In this document: positions 1 through 9,740 of the stretch, piece by piece
Layout: each line of letters opens with the position of its first letter
How positions within the stretch are numbered: the stretch's first letter is position 1
DNA from: Corynebacterium lipophiloflavum DSM 44291
GTDB taxonomy: Bacteria; Actinomycetota; Actinomycetes; Mycobacteriales; Mycobacteriaceae
Length of the DNA stretch: 51,838 nucleotides
Assembly (NCBI RefSeq): GCF_000159635.1
Contig: NZ_GG667192.1
Coordinates: 622,891 to 674,728 of the forward strand
Direction: 5' to 3'
Translations under genes and position numbers: made by a program
Notes under the pieces: model-generated
The model's database searches: none
The model's input: the letters and a program-made list of their open reading frames with translations, nothing else
Told to the model about the DNA's origin: nothing

Positions 1-88
1 CGCCCTGCGCTCGGCGGCGAGGTTGCGCGCCGCGCGCAAGCAGGACGCGCCGCTGCGGATCCAGGTCGACCCCGTGCGCATTGGTTAG
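1..88 (+). CDS. priA: Primosomal protein N' (PriA), C-terminal end only
   Basis: Only the last 28 codons and the TAG stop (86-88) are inside the window; the reading frame starts at base 2. The visible C-terminus, rich in Ala/Arg and ending LRIQVDPVRIG, resembles the end of actinobacterial PriA, the replication-restart protein. priA directly upstream of def-fmt is the usual order in this group. The identification rests on this short tail plus context, since no helicase motif is in view. In actinobacteria PriA often lacks helicase activity, which cannot be judged here. Confidence 0.6.
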   Translation, partial: ALRSAARLRAARKQDAPLRIQVDPVRIG

Positions 89-106
89 GTGATCGGCGGG
101 CTTGGC

Positions 107-112
107 TAAGCT
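107..112 (+). promoter_or_regulatory. Candidate -10 hexamer of a leaderless def transcript
   Basis: TAAGCT lies exactly 7 nt before the ATG at 120 and no Shine-Dalgarno sequence is visible there. This is the geometry of leaderless corynebacterial transcripts. It favours the ATG at 120 over the in-frame TTG at 102. Confidence 0.45.
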
Positions 113-119
113 CGCAGGT

Positions 120-620
120 ATGGCAGTCCGTCCGATCCGCCTGTTTGGCGACCCCGTGCTCAACTCCGCCGTCGCGCCCGTGACGCGCTTCGACGAGGCG
201 CTGCGCGTGCTCGTCTGCGACCTGCTCAACACCATGGACGATGCCGGAGGTGTCGGCCTCGCCGCGAACCAGGTGGGCGTCGATGCGCGGGTTTTCGTGT
301 TTGATTGTCAGGGAATGCGCGGTCACATCATCAACCCGAGTTGGGCGTCGGCGGGCGACGAGGTGCAGATCGGCCGAGAGGGGTGCCTGTCGGTGCCCGG
401 GATAAGCGGCCCGGTCTCACGCTACAACCGCGTTGTGGCCCGGGGCGTCGACGCCGACGGCAGGCCGCTGGCGATTAGCGGCACGGGCCTACTCGCGCGC
501 TGCATTCAGCACGAAAGCGATCACCTGGACGGAATCATGTTCATGCGCAGAATGGACTCTGCGGCCCGCAAGGAAGCCATGACCATCATCCGCGGCGCAG
601 ACTGGTTCCAGCAGCCGTAG
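120..620 (+). CDS. def: Peptide deformylase
   Basis: Removes the N-formyl group from nascent proteins in the cytoplasm, partner of the Fmt enzyme encoded next. The 166-residue product has the three deformylase motifs in order: GGVGLAANQ (43-51), EGCLS with the metal-binding Cys89 (87-91), and HESDH with two metal His and the catalytic Glu (131-135). Motif 1 has Asn where Pro is common (AANQ for AAPQ). Length is typical. I chose ATG 120 rather than TTG 102 because a -10-like hexamer sits 7 nt upstream and the protein then begins MAVRPIRLFGDPVL, as in relatives. fmt follows after 26 bp with its own ribosome binding site. Confidence 0.95.
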   Translation: MAVRPIRLFGDPVLNSAVAPVTRFDEALRVLVCDLLNTMDDAGGVGLAANQVGVDARVFVFDCQGMRGHIINPSWASAGDEVQIGREGCLSVPGISGPVSRYNRVVARGVDADGRPLAISGTGLLARCIQHESDHLDGIMFMRRMDSAARKEAMTIIRGADWFQQP

Positions 621-646
621 GACTTGAAGAGGAGAAAGGAGACACC

Positions 647-1570
647 ATGCGACTCGTCTTCGCCGGCACCCCCGAGCCCGCGGTCGTCGCGCTGAGCAAG
701 CTTATCGCGTCCGAGCACGAGGTCAGCTCGGTAATCACCCGCCCCGACGCGCGCAAGGGCCGGGGGCGCAGCCTGCACCCCTCGCCTGTCAAAGAGCTCG
801 CGCAACACCACGGCATTGAGGTGCTCACCCCGCAGACGCTGAAAGACAACGAGGAGATCCGCCAGGTGCTGCGCGAGATTGCGCCGGAGGCCGTGCCCGT
901 TGTCGCCTATGGCAACCTGATCCCGGCGGACATGCTGGAGATCCCGACCCACGGTTGGGTAAACCTGCACTTCTCTCTTCTTCCCGCGTGGCGCGGCGCC
1001 GCACCCGTGCAAGCGGCGATTAGAAACGGCGACGCCGATACGGGGGCGACGACGTTTCGCATCGATACCGGGTTGGACACCGGCGACATCCTCGGCCACA
1101 TCCATGAGCCGATCCACGCCACCGACACCGCGGACGATCTGTTGACCCGCCTCGCCTTTGCGGGAGCGGACCTGCTGGTGGAAACCATGACGGGCCTTGC
1201 CGACGGCACAATCACCCCAGTGGCGCAACCTTCCGAGGGCACGTACGCTCGCAAGATCACCAGCGCCGACGCGCGCATCGACTGGTCCGAGCCCGCCGAG
1301 GTTGTCGATCGCGCGATCCGCGCGCACACCCCGGCACCGGGTGCCTGGACGACCCTCGGCGGCGAGCGCGTCAAGCTCGAGCGCATCACACCCGCAGCAG
1401 AAGGTGACCTGCGCCCAGGTGAGGTACGCGTGAGCAAGGAGGTCGTGGAAGTGGGCACATCCAGCGCGAACGTGGAGTTGACACGGATCCAACCGCCGGG
1501 CAAGAAGATGATGGCCGCCGCCGACTGGGCGCGCGGACTTAAGAGCACAGAGGGGATTGAGTTCGTATGA
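647..1570 (+). CDS. fmt: Methionyl-tRNA formyltransferase
   Basis: Transfers a formyl group from 10-formyl-tetrahydrofolate to initiator Met-tRNA. The 307-residue protein starts MRLVFAGTPEPAV and carries the formyltransferase core around residues 106-120 (N-x-H-x-SLLPAWRGAAP) with the catalytic Asp in TGLDTGDI near 144. The C-terminal third is the tRNA-binding OB-fold region. The start is supported by a strong GGAGAAAGGAGA ribosome binding site. Its stop overlaps the rsmB start (ATGA at 1567-1570), so the two are translationally coupled. Confidence 0.96.
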   Translation: MRLVFAGTPEPAVVALSKLIASEHEVSSVITRPDARKGRGRSLHPSPVKELAQHHGIEVLTPQTLKDNEEIRQVLREIAPEAVPVVAYGNLIPADMLEIPTHGWVNLHFSLLPAWRGAAPVQAAIRNGDADTGATTFRIDTGLDTGDILGHIHEPIHATDTADDLLTRLAFAGADLLVETMTGLADGTITPVAQPSEGTYARKITSADARIDWSEPAEVVDRAIRAHTPAPGAWTTLGGERVKLERITPAAEGDLRPGEVRVSKEVVEVGTSSANVELTRIQPPGKKMMAAADWARGLKSTEGIEFV

Positions 1571-3009
1571 GTGGTGGATTTAGGTCGCGGGCGGCTGGCC
1601 GGCGGGAAAACAACCGGGACAGTGGCCACCGTTCCAAGCCTCAGCCGAGGCGGGAGGCCCAGGCGACGCCGGCCCGCATCGGCGACAGCGCGCGCGAGGC
1701 GGCCTTCGAGGTTGTGCACCGGGTGGCCACCGACGACGCGTACGCCAATCTCGTCTTGCCGAATCTTTTGCGCGAGCGCTCCATCACCGGGCGCGACGCC
1801 GCGTTTGCCACCGAGCTCGCGTACGGCACGCTGCGCGCCCAGGGTGTGCTCGACGCCGTGATCGCGCGGTGCTCCTCGCGCGAGCTGGGCGACATCGCGC
1901 CTGAGGTGCTTGCCGCGCTGCGCCTCGGCGCTTACCAGTTGTTGTACATGCGTGTCGACGACCACGCCGCCGTCGACACGTCCGTGCGCCTTGTGGAGGC
2001 TGCCGGCGCGGGCAAGGCAAAGGGTTTCGCCAACGCGATCCTGCGCACGATTTCGCGCACCCCGGCGCAGCAATGGCTCGACGAGCTCACCCCGAACGAC
2101 CCGCTAGCGGCGGTGGCGTTTCGCACTTCCCACCCCGAGTGGATCGCGCGCTCCTTCGCTACAGCGCTTGGCGAAAGCGGGGCGGAAGGTGAGCTTGAAG
2201 CAGCCCTCGCGGCGGATTCGCAGCGCCCGGTTGTCCACCTCGTGGCCCGCCCCGGCGAAATTTCCGCCGCCGAGCTCGCCGCGATCACCGGCGGCGACGA
2301 GGGTGCGTACTCGCCGTATGCCGTGTACCTGCACGAGGGTGACCCCGGCGCGCTTGAGCCGGTGCGCGATGGCCTGGCCGGCGTCCAGGACGAAGGCTCC
2401 CAGCTCATCGCCCGTGCGCTCGCCGAGGTCGACGTCGCCGACGACGCCGGGCGCTGGCTGGACCTGTGCGCGGGCCCCGGGGGCAAGGCGGCGCTGCTCG
2501 GCTCGCTGGCCGGCATCGAGGGTGCCCACGTCGACGCCGTCGAGATCAGCGAGCATCGCGCCGAGCTGATCCGCAAAATCGTCGGCGGCCTGCCAGTTTC
2601 CGTCACCGTCGCCGACGGCCGCGACCCGGGTCTTCAGCCCGGCTACGACCGCGTGCTCGTTGACGCCCCCTGCTCCGGCCTCGGCGCCCTTCGGCGGCGA
2701 CCCGAGGCGCGGTGGAAGAAACAGGAGTCCGAAATCGGCGCGCTTACCCGGCTGCAATCCGAGCTGCTGGAGTCGGCGCTTACCCTAGTCAAACCCGGCG
2801 GCGTCGTGGTGTACTCCACGTGCTCCCCGGACGTGCGCGAAACGCGCGGGGTGGTCGACGCAGTGCTGGCGGAAGGTGGCGCCGAGGAGCTCGATGCCAG
2901 CACCTGGCTGCCCCCGATGGAGAACACAGGCGAGGCGAAGAGCGTGCAGATGTGGCCGCACCGCCACGGCACCGACGCGATGTTCTTCGCTGTCCTGCGC
3001 AAAAAGTAG
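1567..3009 (+). CDS. rsmB: 16S rRNA (cytosine-C5) methyltransferase RsmB
   Basis: Predicted to methylate C967 (E. coli numbering) of 16S rRNA with S-adenosylmethionine. The 480-residue protein has a basic, low-complexity N-terminal extension (about 1-37), a NusB-like RNA-binding domain (about 40-170) and a Rossmann methyltransferase domain. In the latter, DLCAGPGGK (from 299) is the SAM loop, DAPCSG holds Cys369 and YSTCS holds Cys419, the two cysteines of RNA m5C methyltransferases. The ATG overlaps the fmt stop by 4 bp. Its own stop TAG (3007-3009) is also the first half of a -10-like hexamer for rpe. Confidence 0.94.
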   Translation: MSGGFRSRAAGRRENNRDSGHRSKPQPRREAQATPARIGDSAREAAFEVVHRVATDDAYANLVLPNLLRERSITGRDAAFATELAYGTLRAQGVLDAVIARCSSRELGDIAPEVLAALRLGAYQLLYMRVDDHAAVDTSVRLVEAAGAGKAKGFANAILRTISRTPAQQWLDELTPNDPLAAVAFRTSHPEWIARSFATALGESGAEGELEAALAADSQRPVVHLVARPGEISAAELAAITGGDEGAYSPYAVYLHEGDPGALEPVRDGLAGVQDEGSQLIARALAEVDVADDAGRWLDLCAGPGGKAALLGSLAGIEGAHVDAVEISEHRAELIRKIVGGLPVSVTVADGRDPGLQPGYDRVLVDAPCSGLGALRRRPEARWKKQESEIGALTRLQSELLESALTLVKPGGVVVYSTCSPDVRETRGVVDAVLAEGGAEELDASTWLPPMENTGEAKSVQMWPHRHGTDAMFFAVLRKK

Positions 3010-3012
3010 GGT
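3007..3012 (+). promoter_or_regulatory. Candidate -10 hexamer of a leaderless rpe transcript
   Basis: TAGGGT overlaps the rsmB stop codon and lies 7 nt before ATG 3020. No convincing ribosome binding site is seen. Read as a leaderless promoter that would uncouple rpe-rib from the upstream genes. Confidence 0.4.
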
Positions 3013-3019
3013 GGGCACC

Positions 3020-3676
3020 ATGATCTACATCGCCCCCTCCATCCTGGCCGCCGATTACGCCGCGCTCGGCGAGGACGTGCGCAAGGTGTCCAACGCCGAC
3101 CTCATCCACGTCGACATCATGGACGGCCACTTCGTGCCCAACCTGTCGTTCGGTCCCGACGTGACCAAGGCGGTTAACGGGGTGACCGACAAGTTTCTCG
3201 ACATGCACCTGATGATCGAGCAGCCGGAGAAGTGGTTCGCCAGCTACGTCGACGCGGGAGGGGATCGGCTGGTGTTTCACGTCGAGGCCACCAGTGACCA
3301 CGTCGCCGCGGCGAAGGCGGCCCACGAGCTGGGCGCCGAGGCGGGTTTCGCGATTAAACCCGGCACCCCCATCGAGCCCTACCTGGACGACCTCGAGCAC
3401 GTCGAGGAAGTGATGATCATGAGCGTCGAGCCCGGCTTCGGCGGGCAGAAGTTCATGCCCGAAGTCCTCGACAAGGTCCGCCTGCTGCGCAGCCGCATCG
3501 CCGAGGACGGTCTGAGCACCATCATCGCGATCGACGGCGGCATTGCCGCGGCCACCATCGCCCAGGCCGCCGCCGCGGGCGTGGAGTCCTTCGTGGCCGG
3601 CTCGGCGGTATTCGGCGCGGATGATCCCGCGGCCGCCGTCGATGAGCTGCGCCGTCTGGCCCGGGCCGCGCGGTGA
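3020..3676 (+). CDS. rpe: Ribulose-phosphate 3-epimerase
   Basis: Interconverts ribulose 5-phosphate and xylulose 5-phosphate in the pentose phosphate pathway. The 218-residue TIM barrel has the family signatures SILAADYAALGEDV near the N-terminus, HVDIMDGHFVPNLSFGPD (metal and substrate residues) and MSVEPGFGGQKFMP plus IAIDGGI later. The ATG at 3020 gives the normal N-terminus MIYIAPSILAAD; longer in-frame starts read into rsmB. The stop overlaps ribD (GTGA at 3673-3676). Its position heading the riboflavin genes makes sense because ribulose 5-phosphate is the substrate of the RibB half of RibBA. Confidence 0.96.
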   Translation: MIYIAPSILAADYAALGEDVRKVSNADLIHVDIMDGHFVPNLSFGPDVTKAVNGVTDKFLDMHLMIEQPEKWFASYVDAGGDRLVFHVEATSDHVAAAKAAHELGAEAGFAIKPGTPIEPYLDDLEHVEEVMIMSVEPGFGGQKFMPEVLDKVRLLRSRIAEDGLSTIIAIDGGIAAATIAQAAAAGVESFVAGSAVFGADDPAAAVDELRRLARAAR

Positions 3677-4647
3677 GCGAGATCGACTACCACGCCGCGC
3701 TGAGCGCGGGCGACGCCGTGCGGGGCGCAACCTCGCCGAACCCGCCCGTGGGCTGCGCGCTGTTCAGCCCCGAAGGCGAGCTCATCGCCACCGGGGGAAC
3801 CTCCCCGGCGGGCGGCGCGCACGCCGAGATCAACGCCTTGCGCGCGGCGGGAAGCAGGGCCCGCGGGGCAACCGCGGTGGTCACCCTCGAGCCCTGCAAC
3901 CACACCGGCCGCACCGGCCCTTGCGCCAAGGCGCTTGCCGACGCCCAGATCGCGCGGCTGGTGTACCTGACCACAGACCCCAACCCGCAGGCCGCCGGGG
4001 GCGCCGACTACCTCGCCCGCCACGGCGTCGAGGTGGTTTTCGAGCCACGCCGCGTCGACGCCCTTGTGCCCTGGTTAACCTCGATTGAGCGCGGCCGGCC
4101 GTCGGTGACGTTGAAGTACGCCGCCAGCCTCGATGGTTTCACGGCGGCGCCGGACGGGACGAGCAAGTGGATCACCGGCCCCGCCGCGCGCCGCCACGTC
4201 CACGCCGACCGGGCGGTGCGCGACGCCATCATCATCGGAACGGGCACCGCGATTGCCGACAACCCCTCGCTTACCGCGCGCTACGACGACGGCTCCCTGA
4301 TGGCCACCCAGCCGCGTCGGGTGGTCGTTGGCACGCGTGCGGTGCCCGAGGGAAACCTCACGCGGCTCGGTTTCGAGCAGTACGCCACCCCCGACGACGC
4401 GCTGGAGGCGCTGTGGGAGTCAGGGGCGCGCGACGTGCTCGTCGAAGGTGGCGCGGGGCTGGCGGCGAGCTTTCTCGAACAAGGCCTCGTCGACCGGGTG
4501 CAGGCGTATGCGGCCCCTCTGCTGCTCGGCGCCGGCACACACGTGGTGCCCGCGGCCCTGGCCGCGACCCTGGCTGAGGCGCCGCGCTATAGACTCACCC
4601 ACGTCACGGTGCTGGGCGACGATGTGCTCATAGAAATGGAAAGATAA
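3673..4647 (+). CDS. ribD: Bifunctional riboflavin deaminase/reductase RibD
   Basis: Carries out the deamination and side-chain reduction of the pyrimidine intermediate of riboflavin synthesis. The 324-residue protein has an N-terminal CMP-deaminase-like domain with the zinc site HAE (His50), PC (Cys75) and PC (Cys84), and a C-terminal dihydrofolate-reductase-like domain from about residue 145 ([13 protein letters not shown], later [12 protein letters not shown]). It starts with GTG inside the end of rpe and ends with TAA touching the ribE start codon, so rpe-ribD-ribE are tightly packed. Confidence 0.95.
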   Translation: MSEIDYHAALSAGDAVRGATSPNPPVGCALFSPEGELIATGGTSPAGGAHAEINALRAAGSRARGATAVVTLEPCNHTGRTGPCAKALADAQIARLVYLTTDPNPQAAGGADYLARHGVEVVFEPRRVDALVPWLTSIERGRPSVTLKYAASLDGFTAAPDGTSKWITGPAARRHVHADRAVRDAIIIGTGTAIADNPSLTARYDDGSLMATQPRRVVVGTRAVPEGNLTRLGFEQYATPDDALEALWESGARDVLVEGGAGLAASFLEQGLVDRVQAYAAPLLLGAGTHVVPAALAATLAEAPRYRLTHVTVLGDDVLIEMER

Positions 4648-5241
4648 TTGTTTACAGGGCTAGTAGAAGAGGTCGGCGAAGTAGTGGCGCTGACCAAGCT
4701 GGACGACTCCGTGCGCATCGCGGTGCGCGCGCCGAGGGTGGCTACGGACGCACGCCACGGCGACTCGATCGCCGTCGATGGGGTGTGCCTGACAGTGGTG
4801 GACACCGCCGACGGCGTGTTCAGCGCCGACGTGATGCAGGAAACGCTCGACCGGTCCCGTTTGGGAAGCTACGTCGAGGGCTCACGCGTCAACCTCGAGC
4901 GCGCACTCGCTGCCGGTGCGCGCATGGGCGGGCACATCGTGCAGGGCCACGTCGACGGGGTCGCCCAGGTACTTTCCCGCACCGCGTCGGAGAACTGGGA
5001 GGTGATCCGCTTCTCGTTGCCCGCCGGGCTTGCGCGCTACGTGGTGGAGAAGGGATCGATCACCGTCAACGGGACGTCTTTGACCGTCTCGGCGGTCGGA
5101 GAGGACTACTTCGAGGTCTCGTTGATCCCCACCACGCTCACCGACACCACCGCGTCAAGCCTGGCTACCGGCGAGAACGTCAACCTCGAGGTCGACATCG
5201 TGGCCAAGTACGTCGAAAAGATGGTGCGGGGCTACCATTAA
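4648..5241 (+). CDS. ribE: Riboflavin synthase, alpha chain
   Basis: Dismutates two 6,7-dimethyl-8-ribityllumazine molecules to riboflavin and the pyrimidine precursor. The 197-residue protein consists of two lumazine-binding repeats (about 1-96 and 97-190). It begins with the invariant [10 protein letters not shown], which fixes an unusual TTG start directly abutting the ribD stop; a GGAAAG stretch upstream can serve as ribosome binding site. [11 protein letters not shown] marks the start of the second repeat. Some naming schemes call this gene ribC. Confidence 0.95.
   Translation: MFTGLVEEVGEVVALTKLDDSVRIAVRAPRVATDARHGDSIAVDGVCLTVVDTADGVFSADVMQETLDRSRLGSYVEGSRVNLERALAAGARMGGHIVQGHVDGVAQVLSRTASENWEVIRFSLPAGLARYVVEKGSITVNGTSLTVSAVGEDYFEVSLIPTTLTDTTASSLATGENVNLEVDIVAKYVEKMVRGYH
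5233..5238 (+). promoter_or_regulatory. Candidate -10 hexamer of a leaderless ribBA transcript
   Basis: TACCAT lies 8 nt before ATG 5247, immediately before the ribE stop codon, and no Shine-Dalgarno sequence precedes ribBA. It suggests an internal promoter inside the rib cluster. Confidence 0.4.
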
Positions 5242-5246
5242 TCGCC

Positions 5247-6503
5247 ATGAGCGAGCCCATTTCCCTGGATAGCGTCGAAGAGGCTATCGCCGCAGTCGCC
5301 CGCGGCGAGGTCGTGGTCGTTGTCGATGACGAGGACAGGGAGAACGAGGGCGATCTGATCTTCGCCGCGGAGCTGGCCACGCCCGAGCTCGTCGCGTTCA
5401 TGGTGCGCCACACCTCCGGCTACATCTGTGTCGCACTCGAAAACGCCGACGCCGACAGGCTGCAGCTGCCGCCAATGGTGGCGCGCAACGAGGACGCCCG
5501 AGCCACCGCGTACACGGTGACGGTTGACGCGGCGACGGGCACCACCGGCATCTCCGCGCGCTCGCGCTGTGAGACGATCACCCGCTTGGCCGATCCCGCC
5601 CGCACCGCGGCCGACTTCACCCGGCCCGGCCACGTCGTGCCGCTGCGCGCGCGTGCGGGTGGGGTCCTCGTCCGCGACGGCCACACCGAGGCGTCTGTTG
5701 ACCTCGCCCGGCTGGCCGGTGTGAGGCCCGCGGGCGTGTTGTGCGAGATCGTCTCGGCCGAGGACCCGACGGACATGGCGCGCGGGCCCGAGCTCCGCCG
5801 CTTCGCCGACGAGCACGGCCTGGTGATGATCTCCATCCAGCAGCTCATCGACTACCGCCGGCACCGGGACAACTTTGTCACCCGCTGCACGCAGACCCGC
5901 CTGCCCACCGAGTTCGGCGAGTTCCAGGCCTACGGCTACCGCAACACCATCGACGGCACCGAGCACGTCGCCCTGGTCGTCGGCGATGTCGCGGCGCAAC
6001 CCGGGGTGCTCGTCCGCGTCCACTCGGAGTGCCTCACCGGCGACGTTTTCGCGTCGCGGCGCTGCGACTGCGGCCCCCAGCTGCACGAATCCATGCGGCG
6101 GATCCAGGAGGCCGGCCGTGGCGTGATCGTCTACGTCCGCGGGCACGAGGGTCGGGGCATCGGCCTGCTGGCCAAACTCGAAGCCTACCGGCTGCAGGAC
6201 GAGGGACTCGACACCGTCGACGCGAATCTGGAGCAGGGCCTGCCTGTCGACGCCCGCGAGTACTCCGTTGCCGGGCACATCCTGGCCGACCTCGGCGTGG
6301 CCTCATTCGAGGTCCTGTCCAACAACCCCGACAAGGTCGCGGCCCTGGAAGGTTATGGACCCAGCGTGGACGGGCGCACTAGAATTGAGATCGTTCCATC
6401 GCACGACAACATCCGTTACCTGCGCACCAAGCGCGACCGGCTCGGCCACGACCTGCCGCTCGTGGAGCGCTGGAGGGCAGACCACACCACGGGCGGCCGG
6501 TAG
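5247..6503 (+). CDS. ribBA: Bifunctional DHBP synthase / GTP cyclohydrolase II
   Basis: Supplies both starting blocks of riboflavin: 3,4-dihydroxy-2-butanone 4-phosphate from ribulose 5-phosphate, and the pyrimidine from GTP. The 418-residue fusion has the DHBP synthase domain first, with the acidic loop [11 protein letters not shown] (27-37), and GTP cyclohydrolase II second, with zinc ligands Cys262, Cys273 and Cys275 in the SECLTG...RRCDCG motif and the GRGIGLLAK loop after it. The ATG at 5247 gives the normal N-terminus; the same frame is open far upstream without a plausible start. ribH follows after 31 bp. Confidence 0.96.
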   Translation: MSEPISLDSVEEAIAAVARGEVVVVVDDEDRENEGDLIFAAELATPELVAFMVRHTSGYICVALENADADRLQLPPMVARNEDARATAYTVTVDAATGTTGISARSRCETITRLADPARTAADFTRPGHVVPLRARAGGVLVRDGHTEASVDLARLAGVRPAGVLCEIVSAEDPTDMARGPELRRFADEHGLVMISIQQLIDYRRHRDNFVTRCTQTRLPTEFGEFQAYGYRNTIDGTEHVALVVGDVAAQPGVLVRVHSECLTGDVFASRRCDCGPQLHESMRRIQEAGRGVIVYVRGHEGRGIGLLAKLEAYRLQDEGLDTVDANLEQGLPVDAREYSVAGHILADLGVASFEVLSNNPDKVAALEGYGPSVDGRTRIEIVPSHDNIRYLRTKRDRLGHDLPLVERWRADHTTGGR

Positions 6504-6534
6504 GGCCGCCGTCACAGAAAGGACGAGGCACGCG

Positions 6535-7020
6535 ATGCCGCACCAGGGAGCACCCGACATACCGAGACCCAACGCCGAGGGCATGACCGTGGCGATTGTG
6601 TCCACGCACTGGAACGAGAAGATCGTGACCCGGTTGCACGATCACGCAGTGGACGCCGCCCGTGGCCTCGGCGCGAAAGTCGACGAGTTTTGGGTCGCCG
6701 GAGCTTTCGAGCTTCCGGTTGTGGCACAGGCGTGCGCGAGGCGTTACGACGCCGTCGTGGCGCTAGGCTGCGTGATTCGCGGCGAGACGGCGCACTTCGA
6801 CTACGTGTGCGACTCCGTCACGGCCGGGCTGACGCGCGTCGCGCTGGACGAGGAAACCCCGGTGGGCAACGGCGTGCTCACGGTCGATGACGAGGACCAG
6901 GCGCTCGAGCGCGCCGGCGGCGAAGACGCCAAGGAAGACAAAGGCGCCGACGCCGTGTACGCGGCGCTGGGAGCGGTCGCGGAGCTGCGCAAAGCGCGCG
7001 CCACCGCGCCCAAGCGCTAA
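6535..7020 (+). CDS. ribH: 6,7-dimethyl-8-ribityllumazine synthase
   Basis: Condenses the pyrimidine and DHBP to lumazine, the substrate of RibE, and normally forms icosahedral shells. The 161-residue product shows THWNEKI and WVAGAFELP in the substrate region and the catalytic His87 in GETAHFDYV. GAFELP and the C-terminal helix ending in a basic tail are typical. The ATG at 6535 has a GAAAGGACGAGG ribosome binding site; the frame is open upstream but overlaps ribBA. It closes the rib cluster. I saw no FMN riboswitch ahead of any of the rib genes. Confidence 0.96.
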   Translation: MPHQGAPDIPRPNAEGMTVAIVSTHWNEKIVTRLHDHAVDAARGLGAKVDEFWVAGAFELPVVAQACARRYDAVVALGCVIRGETAHFDYVCDSVTAGLTRVALDEETPVGNGVLTVDDEDQALERAGGEDAKEDKGADAVYAALGAVAELRKARATAPKR

Positions 7021-7117
7021 AGATTGCGCGGCTCGGGCTAGGATCAAGGGAAAGATTGCTCGCGGATGCACGGGGTGTGACCGTGCGCGCGACGTGCGTG
7101 GAGAGGACGGCTAAGCC

Positions 7118-7645
7118 GTGGAGGCGAAAGACACCAAGAAGCTAAGCGACGAGCAGCTGCTGCACCTCTACGCAGCCGACCCCCACGCCGTGACCTCCAC
7201 GTCGCCCTGGGAGCTGGAGATCACCTCGCCGTTTTTGAAGAAGGTCGCCATCGGCTGGGTGATCCTCGTTATGGCCGTGCACATTTTCATGGCGCTGGTA
7301 CTCGACGCGGAGTTCACGGGCCTGACGATTACGACCGTGGATAAGTTCGCTTTCCCCGGCGTCGGTCTCATCATCTCGGTCATTTCGTGGATGTGCCTGA
7401 ACCGGCCGCGAGTCCGGGCGAACAAGGACGGAGTTGAGGTGCGCAACATTATTGGCACGCGCTTTTACCCGTGGCTGGTGATCTACGGGCTGACCTTCCC
7501 GCGCTCATCCAGGATGGCGCGCCTCGAGCTGCCCGAATTCGAGTACGTCCCCCTGTGGGCAATTCAGTCCGGCGACGGGAAGCGCGCAATCGAGGCCGTC
7601 GAGAAGTTCCGTGCCCTCGAGGCGAAGTACATGCCCGAAAGCTAG
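7118..7645 (+). CDS. PH-domain-like membrane protein (Rv1417-type)
   Basis: A 175-residue protein of unknown function that follows ribH in many actinobacteria. Two hydrophobic segments (about 44-64 and 77-95) form a membrane hairpin, followed by a soluble C-terminal half (RVRANKDGVEVRNIIGTRFYPW...) that looks like a bacterial PH-like domain. It starts with GTG preceded by GGAGAGGACGG. The 97-bp gap before it contains TAGGAT at 7039-7044, a possible -10 element. Function is not inferred beyond membrane association. Confidence 0.75.
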   Translation: MEAKDTKKLSDEQLLHLYAADPHAVTSTSPWELEITSPFLKKVAIGWVILVMAVHIFMALVLDAEFTGLTITTVDKFAFPGVGLIISVISWMCLNRPRVRANKDGVEVRNIIGTRFYPWLVIYGLTFPRSSRMARLELPEFEYVPLWAIQSGDGKRAIEAVEKFRALEAKYMPES

Positions 7646-7651
7646 GCGCGC

Positions 7652-9721
7652 GTGGCCAATCCCGAGTCTTACCGCCCTGCGCCGGGCACCATTCCCACCG
7701 AGCCCGGCGTGTACAAGTTCCGCGACGCCGCCGGGCGCGTCGTGTACGTCGGCAAGGCGAAAAACCTGCGCGCCCGGCTGAACAACTACTTCCAGCCGCC
7801 GCGGCAGCTGCACCCGCGGACTCGGCAGATGGTCTTTACCGCCGCCTCGGTGGAGTGGACCGTCGTCGCCAGCGAGGTTGAGGCACTCCAGCTGGAGTAC
7901 ACCTGGATCAAGCGATTCGACCCGTGGTTCAACGTCATGTACCGCGACGACAAGACTTACCCCATGCTCGCCGTCAGCGTAAGCGAGCGCTTCCCCCGCG
8001 CGTTTTTCTACCGCGGGCCGCGCCGCAAGGGGGTGCGCTACTTCGGGCCGTACTCGCACGCCTGGGCCGTGCGCGAAACGCTTGACTTGCTCACCCGCGT
8101 GTTTCCCATCCGGACCTGTTCCAACGGGGTGTTCAACCGCCACGAGGCGCTGGGTCGGCCGTGCCTGTTGGGTTACATCGACAAGTGCTCTGCTCCGTGC
8201 GTCGGCCGCGTCGCGGACGATGAGTACGACGAGATCGTGCGGGGGTTCGTGTCGTTTCTGTCGGGGCGCACGGACGACGTCGTCAAGCAGCTGACGAGGC
8301 GCATGAATGCCGCGGCCGCCGAGCTCGAGTTCGAGAAGGCAGCGCGGCTTCGCGACGACCTGGAAGCTGTGAAAAAGGTCATGGAGCGCCAAACGGTGGT
8401 GCTCAGCCTCGGCACCGACGCCGACGTGATCGCGTTCGCCACCGACGAGCTCGAGGCCGCGGTGCAGATCTTCACCGTGCGCGACGGGCGCATCCGGGCG
8501 CAGCGCGGCTGGGTCGTGGAGAAGACGGGCGACGAGCCGGGCAGCCAGGACCGGCTGGAAGAAGACGAGGCTGATCCCGCCGTGTCCGCCTTGATGCAGG
8601 ACTTCCTCGTGCAGTACTACTCGGATACCGCCGACAGGGTGAAAGAGGAGCAGGCGGAGGACGCCCGGCTGCGGGAGTCGAAGGTGCGCCGGCGCGGCGT
8701 GGACCAGGAGTCGCACGCGCCGGTCACACCACCGGTGGCGATCCCGCGCGAGGTGCTCGTGGACACGCTACCGGAGGAGGCCGGGGAGGTCGCCGACCTC
8801 ATTGCCGAGCTACGCGGCGGCCCGGTCGACATCCGCGTGCCCCAGCGCGGGGACAAGGCCGCGCTCATGCAGACCGTGGGGCGCAACGCCCAAGAGGCGC
8901 TCAACCAGCGCAAACTCAAGCGCGTCGGCGACCTCACCGCACGCTCCCAGGCACTGCAGGACATTCAGGACGCCCTCGGTATGGAGCAGGCGCCGCTGCG
9001 GATGGAATGCACGGATATTTCGCACATCCAGGGCACGGACGTTGTGGCTTCGCTCGTCGTCTTCGAGGACGGTCTGCCCCGCAAGAACGACTACCGCCGC
9101 TACCGCATCAAGGAGGCCGCGGGCGACGGGCGCTCCGACGACGTCGGCTCCATCGCGGAGGTGACCCGGCGGCGCTTCAAGCGCTACACGGAGGACAAGC
9201 TGGCCAACCCGGACGAGGAGGCGGCCGCGCTGATGTTCGCCGACGAGGCCGCGCAGGTGGAGACGACCGGGGCGAGGCGATTCGCCTACCCGCCGCAGCT
9301 GTTCATCGTCGACGGCGGCAAGCCCCAGGTCAACGCGGCCCAGGCCGTGTTCGACGAGCTCGGGATCGTCGATGTGCAGCTCATCGGGTTGGCCAAGCGC
9401 CTCGAGGAGATCTGGGTGCCCGATGACGACGAGCCCGTCATCTTGCCCCGCAACTCCGAGGGTATGTACCTGCTCCAGCAGATCCGCGACGAGGCCCACC
9501 GCTTCGCCATCACCTACCACCGCCAGCAGCGCTCCAAGCGGATGCGCGCCTCGGCGCTCGACGGGGTGCCGGGGCTGGGGCCGGCGCGGCGCACCGACCT
9601 GGTCAAGTACTTCGGCAGCGTGAAGAAAATTACCGAGGCCACCAAGGAAGAAATCCAGCAGGTGAAGGGCGTCGGACCGAAGCTGGCGGAGTCGATCTAC
9701 GAGCACCTGCACCGGCAGTAG
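7652..9721 (+). CDS. uvrC: Excinuclease ABC subunit C
   Basis: Makes both incisions in nucleotide excision repair together with UvrB. The 689-residue protein has the GIY-YIG nuclease ([25 protein letters not shown], about 17-41, mentioned here in parts: GVYKF and YVGKAKNLR), a UVR motif (about 213-246) that binds UvrB, the RNase H-like second nuclease ([13 protein letters not shown], later [10 protein letters not shown]) and a tandem helix-hairpin-helix at the C-terminus ([23 protein letters not shown]). The GTG start is 6 nt after the previous stop and gives the usual N-terminus. No clear ribosome binding site is seen. Confidence 0.96.
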   Translation: MANPESYRPAPGTIPTEPGVYKFRDAAGRVVYVGKAKNLRARLNNYFQPPRQLHPRTRQMVFTAASVEWTVVASEVEALQLEYTWIKRFDPWFNVMYRDDKTYPMLAVSVSERFPRAFFYRGPRRKGVRYFGPYSHAWAVRETLDLLTRVFPIRTCSNGVFNRHEALGRPCLLGYIDKCSAPCVGRVADDEYDEIVRGFVSFLSGRTDDVVKQLTRRMNAAAAELEFEKAARLRDDLEAVKKVMERQTVVLSLGTDADVIAFATDELEAAVQIFTVRDGRIRAQRGWVVEKTGDEPGSQDRLEEDEADPAVSALMQDFLVQYYSDTADRVKEEQAEDARLRESKVRRRGVDQESHAPVTPPVAIPREVLVDTLPEEAGEVADLIAELRGGPVDIRVPQRGDKAALMQTVGRNAQEALNQRKLKRVGDLTARSQALQDIQDALGMEQAPLRMECTDISHIQGTDVVASLVVFEDGLPRKNDYRRYRIKEAAGDGRSDDVGSIAEVTRRRFKRYTEDKLANPDEEAAALMFADEAAQVETTGARRFAYPPQLFIVDGGKPQVNAAQAVFDELGIVDVQLIGLAKRLEEIWVPDDDEPVILPRNSEGMYLLQQIRDEAHRFAITYHRQQRSKRMRASALDGVPGLGPARRTDLVKYFGSVKKITEATKEEIQQVKGVGPKLAESIYEHLHRQ

Positions 9722-9726
9722 CGCGC

Positions 9727-9732
9727 TAGGAT
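9727..9732 (+). promoter_or_regulatory. Candidate -10 hexamer of a leaderless rapZ transcript
   Basis: TAGGAT lies 8 nt before ATG 9741, just behind the uvrC stop. The AGG within and after it could alternatively be a weak ribosome binding site. Confidence 0.35.
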
Positions 9733-9740
9733 AGGCAGCC

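Noticed and set aside
2880..3020. FMN riboswitch ahead of the riboflavin genes
   Set aside because: Gene spacing in rpe-ribD-ribE-ribBA-ribH is too small and no conserved FMN-aptamer sequence was seen.
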